Assembly (NCBI GenBank): GCA_017614315.1
Contig: JAGACA010000006.1
Coordinates: 186,001-250,000 of the forward strand
From: Clostridia bacterium
GTDB lineage: Bacteria > Bacillota > Clostridia > Christensenellales > CAG-138
Length of the DNA stretch: 64,000 bases
Reading direction: 5' to 3'
This document shows, in pieces, positions 16,928 to 25,166 of the stretch. The notes below the pieces were generated by a model. It saw only the letters and a program-made list of their open reading frames with translations. It had not been told where the DNA came from and did no database searches. The stretch's first letter is position 1, and the number at the start of each line of letters is the position of its first letter. The position numbers and the translations under genes are program-made.

Positions 16928-19300
16928 ATGAAGGCTGTTATACTTGCGGGCGGCGACGGCAAAAGGCTCCGTCCCGTGACCTGCACCATGCCGAAGCCCA
17001 TGGTGCCTCTTTTGAACAAACCGACCATATTCTATACGCTCGACCTGTTAAAGCTGCACGGCGTGAAAGAAGCCGTTATTACCCTCGGCTATATGGGTAA
17101 CACGATACGCGAAGCGGTCGGAGGGGGCGAAAAATGGGGCATGAGCGTTGACTATTCCGATCCGCCGAAGAGGCTCGGCACGGCCGGAAGCGTAAGGGAA
17201 GCGATCACGGACGACGGGGAAGTATTGGTACTGAGCGGCGACGGGATTACCGACGCCGATCTTTCGTCCGCGATCGAAGCGCACAGAAGAAAGAACGCCT
17301 GCGTTACGGTCATGCTTTATCATGTATCCGATCCCTCCGAATACGGCATAGCCGTCGCAGACAGCGAAGGCTTCATAAAGAAATTCATCGAAAAACCGGA
17401 AAGCAGCGAAGTCTTCAGCGACAGGGCGAATACGGGCATATACGTTCTTTCGGAAAAAGCGCTGTCCATGATACCGAAGGGAGAGGAATACGATTTTTCC
17501 AAGGACCTTTTCCCCAAGCTTCTGTCGGAAGGCGAAAGGATACTCGGCTTCGATCTTGACGGCTACTGGTGTGACGTGGGGGATATCTTCGCATACAGAA
17601 AAGCGCAGGAAGATATGCTCGACGGCAAGATGAGCTTTGAAACAGAAGCTGAGGATCGCGGCGGGGTATTCGTGGAAAAAGGCGCGATGATTTCGTCTGA
17701 GGCGGTGATCGATCCGCCATGCTATATCGGACGCGGAGCGGAGATCGGATCCATGACTTTGATCGGGCAGTACTCCGTGATATCGGACGGCGTTAAGATA
17801 ATGGAAGGCGCGAGCGTCAAACGTTCGATCGTAATGAAGAACGCGACGGTAAGGCGGCTTTCGGAGCTTCGCGGTACAGTAGTGTGCGAAAACGCGGATA
17901 TAGATTCAAGGGATATGCTCCTCGAAGGCTCTGTCATCGGCGCAGGAGCTGTAATGGAAAAGAACGTCACAGTCAATCAAAACGTGCTGATCTGGCCGGA
18001 TAAGAGGATAGTGCGGGGAACGAACTGTATGCGCGACGTGGTATGGGGAAGGGGCGAAAAGGCTCGATTCGACTGCCCGGTGCTTTCGGGATATGCCGAC
18101 AGGGAGCTTGAGCCGGAGACCGTTCTCTTAATTGCCGCTTCGTTCGCGCACGGTATGGATGAGTTTTCGGAGGCGGGTCTGGCGGCGGACGGCAGCCCGT
18201 TGTCCGTCATGTTCAGGCAGGCCGCGGCGTCGGGAATGCTCTCACAGGGCGTAGACGTTGTTACTGCTGACGGCATCAGCCGCTCGGCATTCGGATACAT
18301 GATAAGGAATTCCGGCCTGGCGGGCGGGATCCGTATAGAAGGCGACGCTTTTCAACGTGCGGTCACGCTGAGGTTTTACGGCAAAGACGGAACGGAAGCC
18401 GATCCTGCCACGATCAGAAATATAGAGAAAAACCTCAATTCCGGAAGCGTCAAGCCCACGACCTCTTCGGAGATAGGGATCATCAGATACGGATCCGGGC
18501 TCGGCATTGAATACGAAGCGTATCTTATGCGAAGATCCGATACGGAAGCGTTAAAAAGGAATTCGGGCAAACTGATCGTCAACGCCGAAAAGTCGATCTC
18601 GGACGCCGTATCGAGGATGCTTTTGAAGCTCGGATGGACGGTCGATACCTTGAGCGAGCGGAAAAAGCTTATCCCTACGCACAACTCGGACGCCGTTTCC
18701 GTACTCGTCGACGATCAGGATCGTCTGAGCTTTTTCATAAACGGCGTCGGAGCTGTCGACCCGGAACGCACGCTTGCGGTATTGGCTTCGGGCTTCGGAC
18801 TTAAGAAGGCTTATTTGCCGTCCGAAACGGACGAGGAGCTCGTCGGATATTTGAAGGGACGTGGTACGGAAGTCGTTTTCTCGCCGGCGGACGCAGCCAA
18901 ACGCAGGATAAAAGCGATGAGGGAAGGAGAATATGAGCCGCTGCTTCTTGAGCCGGAAGCGGGAATAATCGGTATTTGCGAGCTGTTTGCAGGATCCGCG
19001 CTCAGGAGGGAATTGTCCGCGCTCCCTGTATCGCATAAGAGAACCAACGAGGTCAGCGCGGATAAATGCGATTTCGGCAGGATGCTCCGGACGCTGATCG
19101 AAAACGAGTATGAACGTGTGTCGGATATGGTCGACGGCGTAAGGCTCAAATACGATTCCGGCTGGGTGACCGTAAGACCGGGAGACGGGGGCTCGACCGT
19201 CAGGATAGTCGCGGGCAGCCGCGATTCCGAGTATTCGAAGGAGCTTTGCGACGTGTATTCGGAGAAGCTTAGAAAGATGCAAAGGAATAATCGGTCTTGA
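16928..19300 (+). CDS. Sugar-phosphate nucleotidyltransferase fused to degenerate phosphohexomutase domain
   Basis: The 790-residue protein has three parts. An N-terminal nucleotidyltransferase (1-230) shows MKAVILAGGDGKRLRPVT, MPKPMVPLLNKP and LSGDGITD. A left-handed beta-helix of hexapeptide repeats follows (about 245-365), then a C-terminal phosphomannomutase/phosphoglucomutase-like region (about 370-785). Enzymes of this layout make an NDP-hexose from hexose 1-phosphate. The mutase half has lost its catalytic landmarks. The phospho-serine loop (TASHNP) is replaced by RIEGDAFQRA, the metal loop reads VDDQDR, and the phosphate loop RPSGTEP reads RPGDGGST. It probably acts as nucleotidyltransferase with a structural C-terminal half. 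The natural sugar is not evident. Confidence 0.82.
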   Translation: MKAVILAGGDGKRLRPVTCTMPKPMVPLLNKPTIFYTLDLLKLHGVKEAVITLGYMGNTIREAVGGGEKWGMSVDYSDPPKRLGTAGSVREAITDDGEVLVLSGDGITDADLSSAIEAHRRKNACVTVMLYHVSDPSEYGIAVADSEGFIKKFIEKPESSEVFSDRANTGIYVLSEKALSMIPKGEEYDFSKDLFPKLLSEGERILGFDLDGYWCDVGDIFAYRKAQEDMLDGKMSFETEAEDRGGVFVEKGAMISSEAVIDPPCYIGRGAEIGSMTLIGQYSVISDGVKIMEGASVKRSIVMKNATVRRLSELRGTVVCENADIDSRDMLLEGSVIGAGAVMEKNVTVNQNVLIWPDKRIVRGTNCMRDVVWGRGEKARFDCPVLSGYADRELEPETVLLIAASFAHGMDEFSEAGLAADGSPLSVMFRQAAASGMLSQGVDVVTADGISRSAFGYMIRNSGLAGGIRIEGDAFQRAVTLRFYGKDGTEADPATIRNIEKNLNSGSVKPTTSSEIGIIRYGSGLGIEYEAYLMRRSDTEALKRNSGKLIVNAEKSISDAVSRMLLKLGWTVDTLSERKKLIPTHNSDAVSVLVDDQDRLSFFINGVGAVDPERTLAVLASGFGLKKAYLPSETDEELVGYLKGRGTEVVFSPADAAKRRIKAMREGEYEPLLLEPEAGIIGICELFAGSALRRELSALPVSHKRTNEVSADKCDFGRMLRTLIENEYERVSDMVDGVRLKYDSGWVTVRPGDGGSTVRIVAGSRDSEYSKELCDVYSEKLRKMQRNNRS

Positions 19301-19324
19301 AAAAATAAAAAACGGTGATAGAAT
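19297..19324 (+). promoter_or_regulatory. Promoter for trmL, start point at or next to the ATG
   Basis: TTGAAA (19297-19302), 16-base spacer, TAGAAT (19319-19324). The expected transcription start, six to seven bases downstream, falls on the ATG at 19331. Confidence 0.6.
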
Positions 19325-19330
19325 ACATAT

Positions 19331-19792
19331 ATGTTCAACATCGTTTTGGTGGAACCGGAGATACCGCAGAATACCGGCAATATTTCAAGGACTTGCGCCG
19401 TCACGGGATGCAGCCTGCATCTCGTCAGGCCGCTGGGCTTTACTGTTGACGACAGAAAGCTCAAACGCGCAGGCCTCGACTATTGGAACGATCTTGATAT
19501 CTACTATTACGACAGCTTTGAAGAGGTGGAGGAGAAGCATCCGGATTCCCGGTTTTTCCTGTTTTCCACTCATGCCGAAAGACCGTATGCCGATATCGAA
19601 TTCAAGGAAGGCGATTTCCTCGTTTTCGGTAAGGAGACCGCCGGGCTCGGGGAGAGGATACTGTCTTCTCATAAGAATATGACCGCGCGTATACCTATGC
19701 GCCCGAACGAGCGCTCTTTGAACCTGTCGAATTCCGTCGCCATCGTCGTTTACGAGGCTTTCAGACAAATAGGATTCAAAGGGATGAATTGA
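19331..19792 (+). CDS. trmL: tRNA (cytidine/uridine-34 2'-O)-methyltransferase TrmL
   Basis: A 153-residue SPOUT methyltransferase that methylates the wobble ribose of leucine tRNAs. The sequence has the YibK/TrmL signature throughout. [20 protein letters not shown] is at the N terminus; [13 protein letters not shown] and [19 protein letters not shown] form the trefoil-knot SAM-binding region. Length is standard. No good Shine-Dalgarno lies at normal distance (GGTGA ends 12 bases before the ATG) and the promoter sits so close that the message may be leaderless. The KDPG aldolase gene follows one base after the stop. Confidence 0.95.
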   Translation: MFNIVLVEPEIPQNTGNISRTCAVTGCSLHLVRPLGFTVDDRKLKRAGLDYWNDLDIYYYDSFEEVEEKHPDSRFFLFSTHAERPYADIEFKEGDFLVFGKETAGLGERILSSHKNMTARIPMRPNERSLNLSNSVAIVVYEAFRQIGFKGMN

Positions 19793-19793
19793 T

Positions 19794-20432
19794 ATGGACG
19801 CTTTGAGCATCATACTAAAAACAAAGATGATCGCCATTGCAAGGAGGATCTACGGATCCGACCTCGTTTCGGCTTCAAAGGCTTTATATGATGGAGGCAT
19901 AAGGGCGTTTGAAGTCGCTTTCGAGCAGGACAAGCCCATTGAGCTGACCGTTAAAGCGATCGAAGAATTGAGAGCCGCGCTTCCCGCAGACGCCGCAGTC
20001 GGAGCGGGGACCGTAATGACGGTCGGACAGGCCGAGGCCGCTCATAGGGCGGGGGCTTCGTTCGTCATCTCTCCGAACACCTCTCCAGACGTTATAAAAA
20101 AGACCAAGGAGCTTTCCATGGTATCCGTTCCCGGCGCGATGACGCCGACGGAGATCGCGTTTGCGCAAAGCCTCGGTGCCGATATCGTAAAGTTGTTCCC
20201 GGCGGGCGTTCTCGGTATCGAATACTTCAAGGCCGTGAAGGCTCCGCTTAAAACGATCCCGTTAGCCGCGGTAGCGGGTATCACCGAGAAAAACATAAAA
20301 GGCTTCTCGGACGCCGGCGCCGCTGCATTCGGAATAAGCTCGAGCCTGTTCAGGACCGAGCTTATCGAAAAAGGCGACTTCGATCGGATAAGGAGCGCTG
20401 CAGAGGGATTCATTCGTGCGCTGTCCGATTGA
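19794..20432 (+). CDS. eda: KDPG/KHG aldolase
   Basis: The 212-residue class I aldolase cleaves 2-keto-3-deoxy-6-phosphogluconate (or 4-hydroxy-2-oxoglutarate) to pyruvate and an aldehyde. The Schiff-base lysine is Lys133 in DIVKLFPAG and the catalytic glutamate is Glu40 in AFEVAFEQ. GAGTVMTVGQAEAAHRAGA and FVISPN are typical of the barrel. It is translationally close to trmL (one base gap). No other Entner-Doudoroff or uronate genes are nearby, so the substrate in vivo is open. Confidence 0.92.
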   Translation: MDALSIILKTKMIAIARRIYGSDLVSASKALYDGGIRAFEVAFEQDKPIELTVKAIEELRAALPADAAVGAGTVMTVGQAEAAHRAGASFVISPNTSPDVIKKTKELSMVSVPGAMTPTEIAFAQSLGADIVKLFPAGVLGIEYFKAVKAPLKTIPLAAVAGITEKNIKGFSDAGAAAFGISSSLFRTELIEKGDFDRIRSAAEGFIRALSD

Positions 20433-20461
20433 TACATATTTTCGCACATACGAAGAAGAAT

Positions 20462-20489
20462 AATCCTTATCAAACGATAAGGATTTTTT
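20462..20489 (+). terminator. Intrinsic terminator overlapping the spoVAD ribosome-binding site
   Basis: AATCCTTAT (20462-20470) pairs with ATAAGGATT (20477-20485) around CAAACG, with a T run to 20489. The spoVAD ATG begins at 20490. The spoVAD Shine-Dalgarno, AAGGAT (20479-20484), is inside the 3' arm. Confidence 0.78.
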
Positions 20490-21524
20490 ATGAGCAAAAA
20501 AACGGGAAAACAGTCGTTCGTACTGCCGAGCAAGCCGAGGATAATCTCCTCCGGATCGTTCGTCGGAAGCAAGGAAGGCGAAGGTCCTCTCGGCAAAAGA
20601 TTCGATACAGTGCTCAAGGACGATACTCTCGGCCTTGACAGCTGGGAGGAGGCGGAATCGAGGATGCTCGAAAGCGCGGTCAGACTGTCGCTTGCAAAGA
20701 TCGGGAAAAAACCGGACGATATCGACTTCTTCATGGGCGGAGATCTTTTGAGCCAGATAATCGCTTCCGGTTTCGCAGCGCGCGAATTGGCGTCGCCGTT
20801 CCTCGGAGTATACGGCGCTTGCTCGACTATGGCGGAGGGGATACTGATCGCGTCGATGCTTACGGACGGTGGCTTTTCAAACCTTGCCGTATGCGGCGCG
20901 AGCAGTCATTTTTCATCATCGGAAAGGGAATTCAGATACCCGCTCGAAATGGGCACTCAGTCGCCTCCGACGGCGCAGAGGACAGTGACGGGCGCGGGCG
21001 CAGTAGCAATAGCGGGAGAAGGATACGCGGGGGAAAAGTCGTTTTACCATATCGCTGTCTCGGGAGGTACAGTCGGGCGTGTGTGCGATTACGGCATAAC
21101 CGACGCCTCGGATATGGGCGCGGCAATGGCGCCTGCTGCGGCGTCGACGATATGTGCGTGCCTTTCGGATCTCGGCGCGGAGCCGGCGTATTTCGATGCG
21201 ATCTATACCGGAGATCTCGGCTCATTCGGAAGCGAGCTTCTTTTCGAGCTCTGCGGGAACAACGGATATGATATAAGCGGCATTCATCATGACTGCGGCT
21301 GTATGATATTCTCAAAGGATCAAAAGGTAGTATGCGGAGGTTCGGGATGCGGTTGCTGCGCGACTGTTCTTAGCGCGGAGATACTGAGAAGGCTCGAATC
21401 TGGAGAACATAACAGAATCTTATTCGCCGCGACAGGCGCGCTCTTGAGCCCGCTTTCGAGTCTGCAGGGCGAGAGCATACCGGCGGTTTCACACGCCGCT
21501 GTGATAGAAAGGATAGGAATATGA
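20490..21524 (+). CDS. spoVAD: Stage V sporulation protein AD
   Basis: SpoVAD is part of the SpoVA channel that moves calcium-dipicolinate into the spore during development and out during germination. The 344-residue product has the thiolase-like fold of the family. It shows the characteristic LPSKPRIISSGSFVGSKEGEG opening, the PFLGVYGACSTMAEG segment and FRYPLEMGTQSPPTAQRTVTG. The gene overlaps spoVAE by four bases (ATGA). spoVAC, usually directly upstream, is not here; a KDPG aldolase gene occupies that place. This is the clearest sign that the organism forms endospores. Confidence 0.95.
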   Translation: MSKKTGKQSFVLPSKPRIISSGSFVGSKEGEGPLGKRFDTVLKDDTLGLDSWEEAESRMLESAVRLSLAKIGKKPDDIDFFMGGDLLSQIIASGFAARELASPFLGVYGACSTMAEGILIASMLTDGGFSNLAVCGASSHFSSSEREFRYPLEMGTQSPPTAQRTVTGAGAVAIAGEGYAGEKSFYHIAVSGGTVGRVCDYGITDASDMGAAMAPAAASTICACLSDLGAEPAYFDAIYTGDLGSFGSELLFELCGNNGYDISGIHHDCGCMIFSKDQKVVCGGSGCGCCATVLSAEILRRLESGEHNRILFAATGALLSPLSSLQGESIPAVSHAAVIERIGI

Positions 21525-21889
21525 GCAGTTGGATCCAATACCTGTGGGCATTTGTCATAGGAGGCGCGTTCTGCGCTGCGGGACAGCTCCTCATAAGCCT
21601 TACGAGACTGACTCCTGCGAGGGTGCTCGTATTGTTCGTGACCGCGGGAGCGTTCCTGACGGCTCTCGGCTTGTATGAGCCTATCGTGAAGCTTGCCGGC
21701 GCCGGAGCGACGGTGCCTCTGACGGGATTCGGATATTCGCTCGCAAAGGGTGCGATCGACGGAGCCAAAGAGGACGGGCTTCTCGGCGCGCTCTCCGGCG
21801 GAATAAAATCGACCGCCGCGGGCGTTGCCGCGGCGATCGTATTCGGGTATGTGATCGCTTTGATATTCAGACCGAAGACCAAGCTGTGA
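21521..21889 (+). CDS. spoVAE: Stage V sporulation protein AE
   Basis: A 122-residue membrane protein with about four hydrophobic segments. It matches SpoVAE(b): the N-terminal FVIGGAFCAAGQLLI, LTPARVLVLFVTAGAFLTALGLYEP and PLTGFGYSLAKGAIDGAKEDG are typical. It works with SpoVAC and SpoVAD in the dipicolinate channel. The start overlaps the spoVAD stop. Its own stop codon abuts the stop of the convergent vanW-type gene in the palindrome TGATCA, leaving no room for a terminator between them. Confidence 0.94.
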   Translation: MSSWIQYLWAFVIGGAFCAAGQLLISLTRLTPARVLVLFVTAGAFLTALGLYEPIVKLAGAGATVPLTGFGYSLAKGAIDGAKEDGLLGALSGGIKSTAAGVAAAIVFGYVIALIFRPKTKL

Positions 21890-23440
21890 TCAAGGCTTGG
21901 GCGGCGGTACCTGATGCGCAGGATCGAGAACGTCGACATTGATATCGAAGCCTCTCCAGACATAGATCCTCTTGGGATGCATCTTGTATTCGGAGGTCGC
22001 GACGGGAACCGGTTCGCCGATCTTTCTGCCGTTGCGGTAATACTGCTTGTAAGACTGATACTTATAGCCCGTCTTGGCCTCGTTGCCGATGTACCAGTGA
22101 GGAGCGGAAAGGTATCCGGTCTGTATGTACTGGGTAGCGGTCGGAGGTATCTCCTCGACAAGCTCGGCGTAGAAATCGATATAATCGAATCTTGACGGGA
22201 ACGGCTCGCCCCATATCTCACAGCAGACGAGTTTTTTGGACTCGTTCACCCACATGAAAACGTAGATATCGCTGGACGTGTTGTTCGAAAACTTGAAATC
22301 CGGACCGCGCGTATCGATCGTGGCGTCAAGTCCCCAGGGAACATAACCGACATGAGAAGAATGGTTCATGCGGGATACGACCTTGAGGTCGGCCTTGACG
22401 ACCGCATTATACAGCGTGCTCGAGACATGGCAGACGCCGCCGCCGGGGGAGTCGACGCTGTTTGCACCGCCGTTGACGAAGCCGGGAGCCATCAGCCAAC
22501 CGAGCGCCTCGGTACGGGGACCGAGCGCGTCGTTTATGGAGAAGATATAGCTCTTATTGGATGAATCGGAGGAATCCTTGGGCGGGATCAAAGTACCGTT
22601 GACGATACCGCAGGCCTTCTTGATGTTGAATACGCGATTGGGTTTGCCGTATGCGCCGCTCGCATAGCTTGAGGTGAAACGGGATCGCATTACGACCGAG
22701 CCCTCAAGATCGGCGGCCTTGATCTCCGGCTCGAGAACGGTCAGCTCCAAATAGATGAGGCCGTACTCCTCGTTGGCGATCCTTTCATGAAGCTCTTCGA
22801 TAACCTCGTCGGTCTTTGCAACGAAGCCGTTAATGCCTTCTTTGTACGTGATCCTTTCAAGGGTATCGTCGAATACGCTGTCGGGATTGGCGACGATGCA
22901 GGCGTTGACGGGCTCGACAAACAGAGAATCGCCCAAAACGCGGATGGCTTTGACCATACGCTCCTCGTCTGCGATCACCGTGCTGGTGATGGTATAGGCT
23001 CGGCCGTTTTCGCGGATATCGTCGATCTCCTGACGGATAGCCTCATATTCACCGTCGCTTGCGAGCATAATGGCTTCCGCGAGCACCTGATCGGTATCGT
23101 ATTTGAAGGAGAAGTAGTCCTTCTTGAAATAAAAGACGCCGTCGTCGCCGTATCTTAATGTGAACCCGACATTCTTGACAAGATCCTCCTCAACCGAAAC
23201 GAGAGCGGCTTTTGCTTCCGCAAGCGTCATACCGCCGATGGAAACCCCGTTGACCGTGACGCCTTCATGGAATACGCCGGTCGCAAGAAGCTCGTTGCGC
23301 TTGACCTCGACCTGGGCGGTCATACTGTCAACGAACCTATTCATGCTGTCGTCGTAGATCTTGCCCGCATACTTCGAAATGACGAGTATCATAGCTATAC
23401 CGATTATTGCGGCTGCGGCATATTTAATGATCTTTCCCAT
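21890..23440 (-). CDS. VanW family protein with YoaR-like peptidoglycan-binding domain
   Basis: The 516-residue protein has one N-terminal membrane anchor (residues 5-25). A PG_binding_4/YoaR-like domain follows (VTVNGVSIGGMTLAEAKAAL near residue 63), then a VanW domain (about 325-470) with PGGGVCHVSSTLYNAV, MNHSSHVGYVPWGLDATID and FKFSNNTSSDIYVF. VanW proteins are named from a vancomycin-resistance cluster but are common in Clostridia, with an unsettled role at the cell wall. No other resistance genes are near. A promoter lies at 23478-23506. The gene converges on spoVAE with zero spacing. Confidence 0.9.
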   Translation of the reverse strand: MGKIIKYAAAAIIGIAMILVISKYAGKIYDDSMNRFVDSMTAQVEVKRNELLATGVFHEGVTVNGVSIGGMTLAEAKAALVSVEEDLVKNVGFTLRYGDDGVFYFKKDYFSFKYDTDQVLAEAIMLASDGEYEAIRQEIDDIRENGRAYTITSTVIADEERMVKAIRVLGDSLFVEPVNACIVANPDSVFDDTLERITYKEGINGFVAKTDEVIEELHERIANEEYGLIYLELTVLEPEIKAADLEGSVVMRSRFTSSYASGAYGKPNRVFNIKKACGIVNGTLIPPKDSSDSSNKSYIFSINDALGPRTEALGWLMAPGFVNGGANSVDSPGGGVCHVSSTLYNAVVKADLKVVSRMNHSSHVGYVPWGLDATIDTRGPDFKFSNNTSSDIYVFMWVNESKKLVCCEIWGEPFPSRFDYIDFYAELVEEIPPTATQYIQTGYLSAPHWYIGNEAKTGYKYQSYKQYYRNGRKIGEPVPVATSEYKMHPKRIYVWRGFDINVDVLDPAHQVPPPKP

Positions 23441-23477
23441 TTATGTCTCCGATAAAAACGAAAATATCTACAAATTA

Positions 23478-23506
23478 ATTATACCACACAAAGCTCCAAA
23501 AGTGAA
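23478..23506 (-). promoter_or_regulatory. Promoter for the VanW-family gene
   Basis: On the minus strand, TTCACT (23501-23506), 17-base spacer, TATAAT (23478-23483), with a TGg extension before the -10. Confidence 0.6.
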
Positions 23507-23534
23507 TGGCAGAAAAATTATATTTCAAAGTCCG

Positions 23535-24359
23535 TCAGCACCCGTGAAGCGCAGCGCCTATCGCCGTCGCAAAAACCGCATGAGGCGGAAGGATTATCTT
23601 GTTGGGATAAAGCGCGGCAAACGCCTCGCGCGTGGAGCCTATCTGCTTAAGCACGGTGAGCGAACCAGTAAGCACGATCGGAACGTCGGGATCCTCTGTG
23701 CCTCGTGCGGCAAAGACGCCGAGGGTGAACACTGTCTGGAGCACCATGTTGATAAGGCCGAGGGCGATATCGGGCTCCGAAGTCGCACTTGACATCTTTG
23801 CAAGGTTGGCGGCGGTGATCTCCGAATGAAGGGTGGATATGTTCTGCTTTGTGATCGCGCCGATGGTAAGATCGATGTTGTTCAGATCGCCCTTTTCGGC
23901 GAGCCTGCAAAGGGAATCGAAGTCGTTTGCCGACGTGATGTTGCATCCGAGCCCCGTCAGCGTGCCGCCGCCTACGCCGCTGCCGCCGAGGTGCTTATAC
24001 TCATTTCCGTCGGCGCGGACTATCGCGGTGCCGGTTCCCATGCTGATCACTATCGCATGATCGAGATCGGAAAGCCAAAGACCGCCTTTGCCGATGGCCG
24101 AGAACTCCTCCACGCGGACGGTCGGTATGCCGTAAATGTCGCCGGAGAGGAAGGAGCTTCCGACGCCGGTGATATAGATCCGCTCGACCGAGGGGAGGGG
24201 GAGCTTATTTGTATCCATATAATTGCCGAGGGCGCCGTAAAGGGAGGTCAGCTGATCGTATGCTTTTACCATCATTGTTGAGATCAGAGTCCGGTCTTCC
24301 TTCATCCCGACGATCTTCGTCGTAGAACCGCCGACGTCGATACCAATGATTATTCCCAT
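23535..24359 (-). CDS. coaW: Type II pantothenate kinase
   Basis: The 274-residue ASKHA-fold kinase phosphorylates pantothenate, the first step of coenzyme A synthesis. The phosphate-binding opening IIIGIDVGGSTTKIVG, the middle motif ISMGTGTAIV and GGSGVGGGTLTGLG are those of type II (CoaW/PanK-II) enzymes rather than type I or III. It closes with VLTGSLTVLKQ and AVFATAIGAALHG. GAAAGGAAAA precedes the start and the gene has its own promoter. No other CoA genes are adjacent. Confidence 0.93.
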   Translation of the reverse strand: MGIIIGIDVGGSTTKIVGMKEDRTLISTMMVKAYDQLTSLYGALGNYMDTNKLPLPSVERIYITGVGSSFLSGDIYGIPTVRVEEFSAIGKGGLWLSDLDHAIVISMGTGTAIVRADGNEYKHLGGSGVGGGTLTGLGCNITSANDFDSLCRLAEKGDLNNIDLTIGAITKQNISTLHSEITAANLAKMSSATSEPDIALGLINMVLQTVFTLGVFAARGTEDPDVPIVLTGSLTVLKQIGSTREAFAALYPNKIILPPHAVFATAIGAALHGC

Positions 24360-24390
24360 GACAGTTTTCCTTTCATTAAGGTCAATTCGT

Positions 24391-24419
24391 ATTATAGCCT
24401 GTTTATCGAATCATGTAAA
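24391..24419 (-). promoter_or_regulatory. Promoter for coaW
   Basis: Minus strand TTTACA (24414-24419), 17-base spacer, TATAAT (24391-24396). Confidence 0.72.
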
Positions 24420-24457
24420 GCGATTTCGAAGTATATCCCGTAAATGGCTGAGGACGG

Positions 24458-25150
24458 TCAGGCGAGCACCTTTTTCCTGAAGAGCTCGATCGAGCCCTCG
24501 CTTATCCCGAGTTCTTTTTCGAGATAATCTTCGCCCGTTTCTTTCCATGCGGCTTCAAGATAGCCCGCGTCGGCTGTCATCACGCGATAGACCTTTTCGG
24601 CGAATTCTTCGCCGTATACTTCCTTCAGCTTTTCCCTGTATGCTTCCGCTTTCGGTACGTTGACGAGATTCGTTTTGAGATAATCGGTCATTATGTCTTC
24701 GCGGCTAACTCCGAGCGCGTCAAGAACGAGCGCGGTCACGATACCGCTTCGATCCTTTCCCTCCGTGCAGTGCCAAAGGACGGCTCCGGTCGAATAGTCG
24801 TGGGATATGACAATGCCTAGGATCACTTTAAGCTGCTCTTTGCAGTTTCTTATAAGGAGCGCATATAATTCCTTAAGATCGGGAACTTCCGGCGTATCGC
24901 TCTCGTTTTCATGACTGACGCCCGGAGTGGCTTCGGTGAAAAGCGGCGCGGAATGATACTCGGCTCCGTATGAAATGTCAGGCTCCTCCTGTGCCTCCGC
25001 GGGAGTGCGGAGGTCTATAACGCATGAAATGCCGTCGAGCTCCGATGGTTCCGCCTTTGCGAGGTCGCCGGATCTTATCAGCATACGGTCTTTGATCTTC
25101 TTTCCGCCGGCGGCGTTCAGCCCGCCGAGATCTCTTTTGTTCAGTATCAT
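24458..25150 (-). CDS. Tyrosine/dual-specificity protein phosphatase
   Basis: A 230-residue phosphatase of the Y_phosphatase3 type. The P-loop HCTEGKDRSG gives the CX5R signature (nucleophile Cys128, Arg134). NKRDLGGLNAAGG at the N terminus and SCVIDLRTPAEAQ are typical family landmarks. Such proteins remove phosphate from tyrosine (or from lipids or other small substrates) in the cytoplasm. The gene lies 16 bases downstream of the GGDEF gene at 25167 and is probably co-transcribed, with GGAGAGGAG as ribosome-binding site. No partner kinase is nearby. Confidence 0.88.
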   Translation of the reverse strand: MILNKRDLGGLNAAGGKKIKDRMLIRSGDLAKAEPSELDGISCVIDLRTPAEAQEEPDISYGAEYHSAPLFTEATPGVSHENESDTPEVPDLKELYALLIRNCKEQLKVILGIVISHDYSTGAVLWHCTEGKDRSGIVTALVLDALGVSREDIMTDYLKTNLVNVPKAEAYREKLKEVYGEEFAEKVYRVMTADAGYLEAAWKETGEDYLEKELGISEGSIELFRKKVLA

Positions 25151-25166
25151 TTCGCTGCTCCTCTCC

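Noticed and set aside
21890-23440. Vancomycin-resistance function
   Set aside because: VanW homologues are common in Clostridia, and no vanA-, vanH-, vanX- or vanRS-type gene is nearby.
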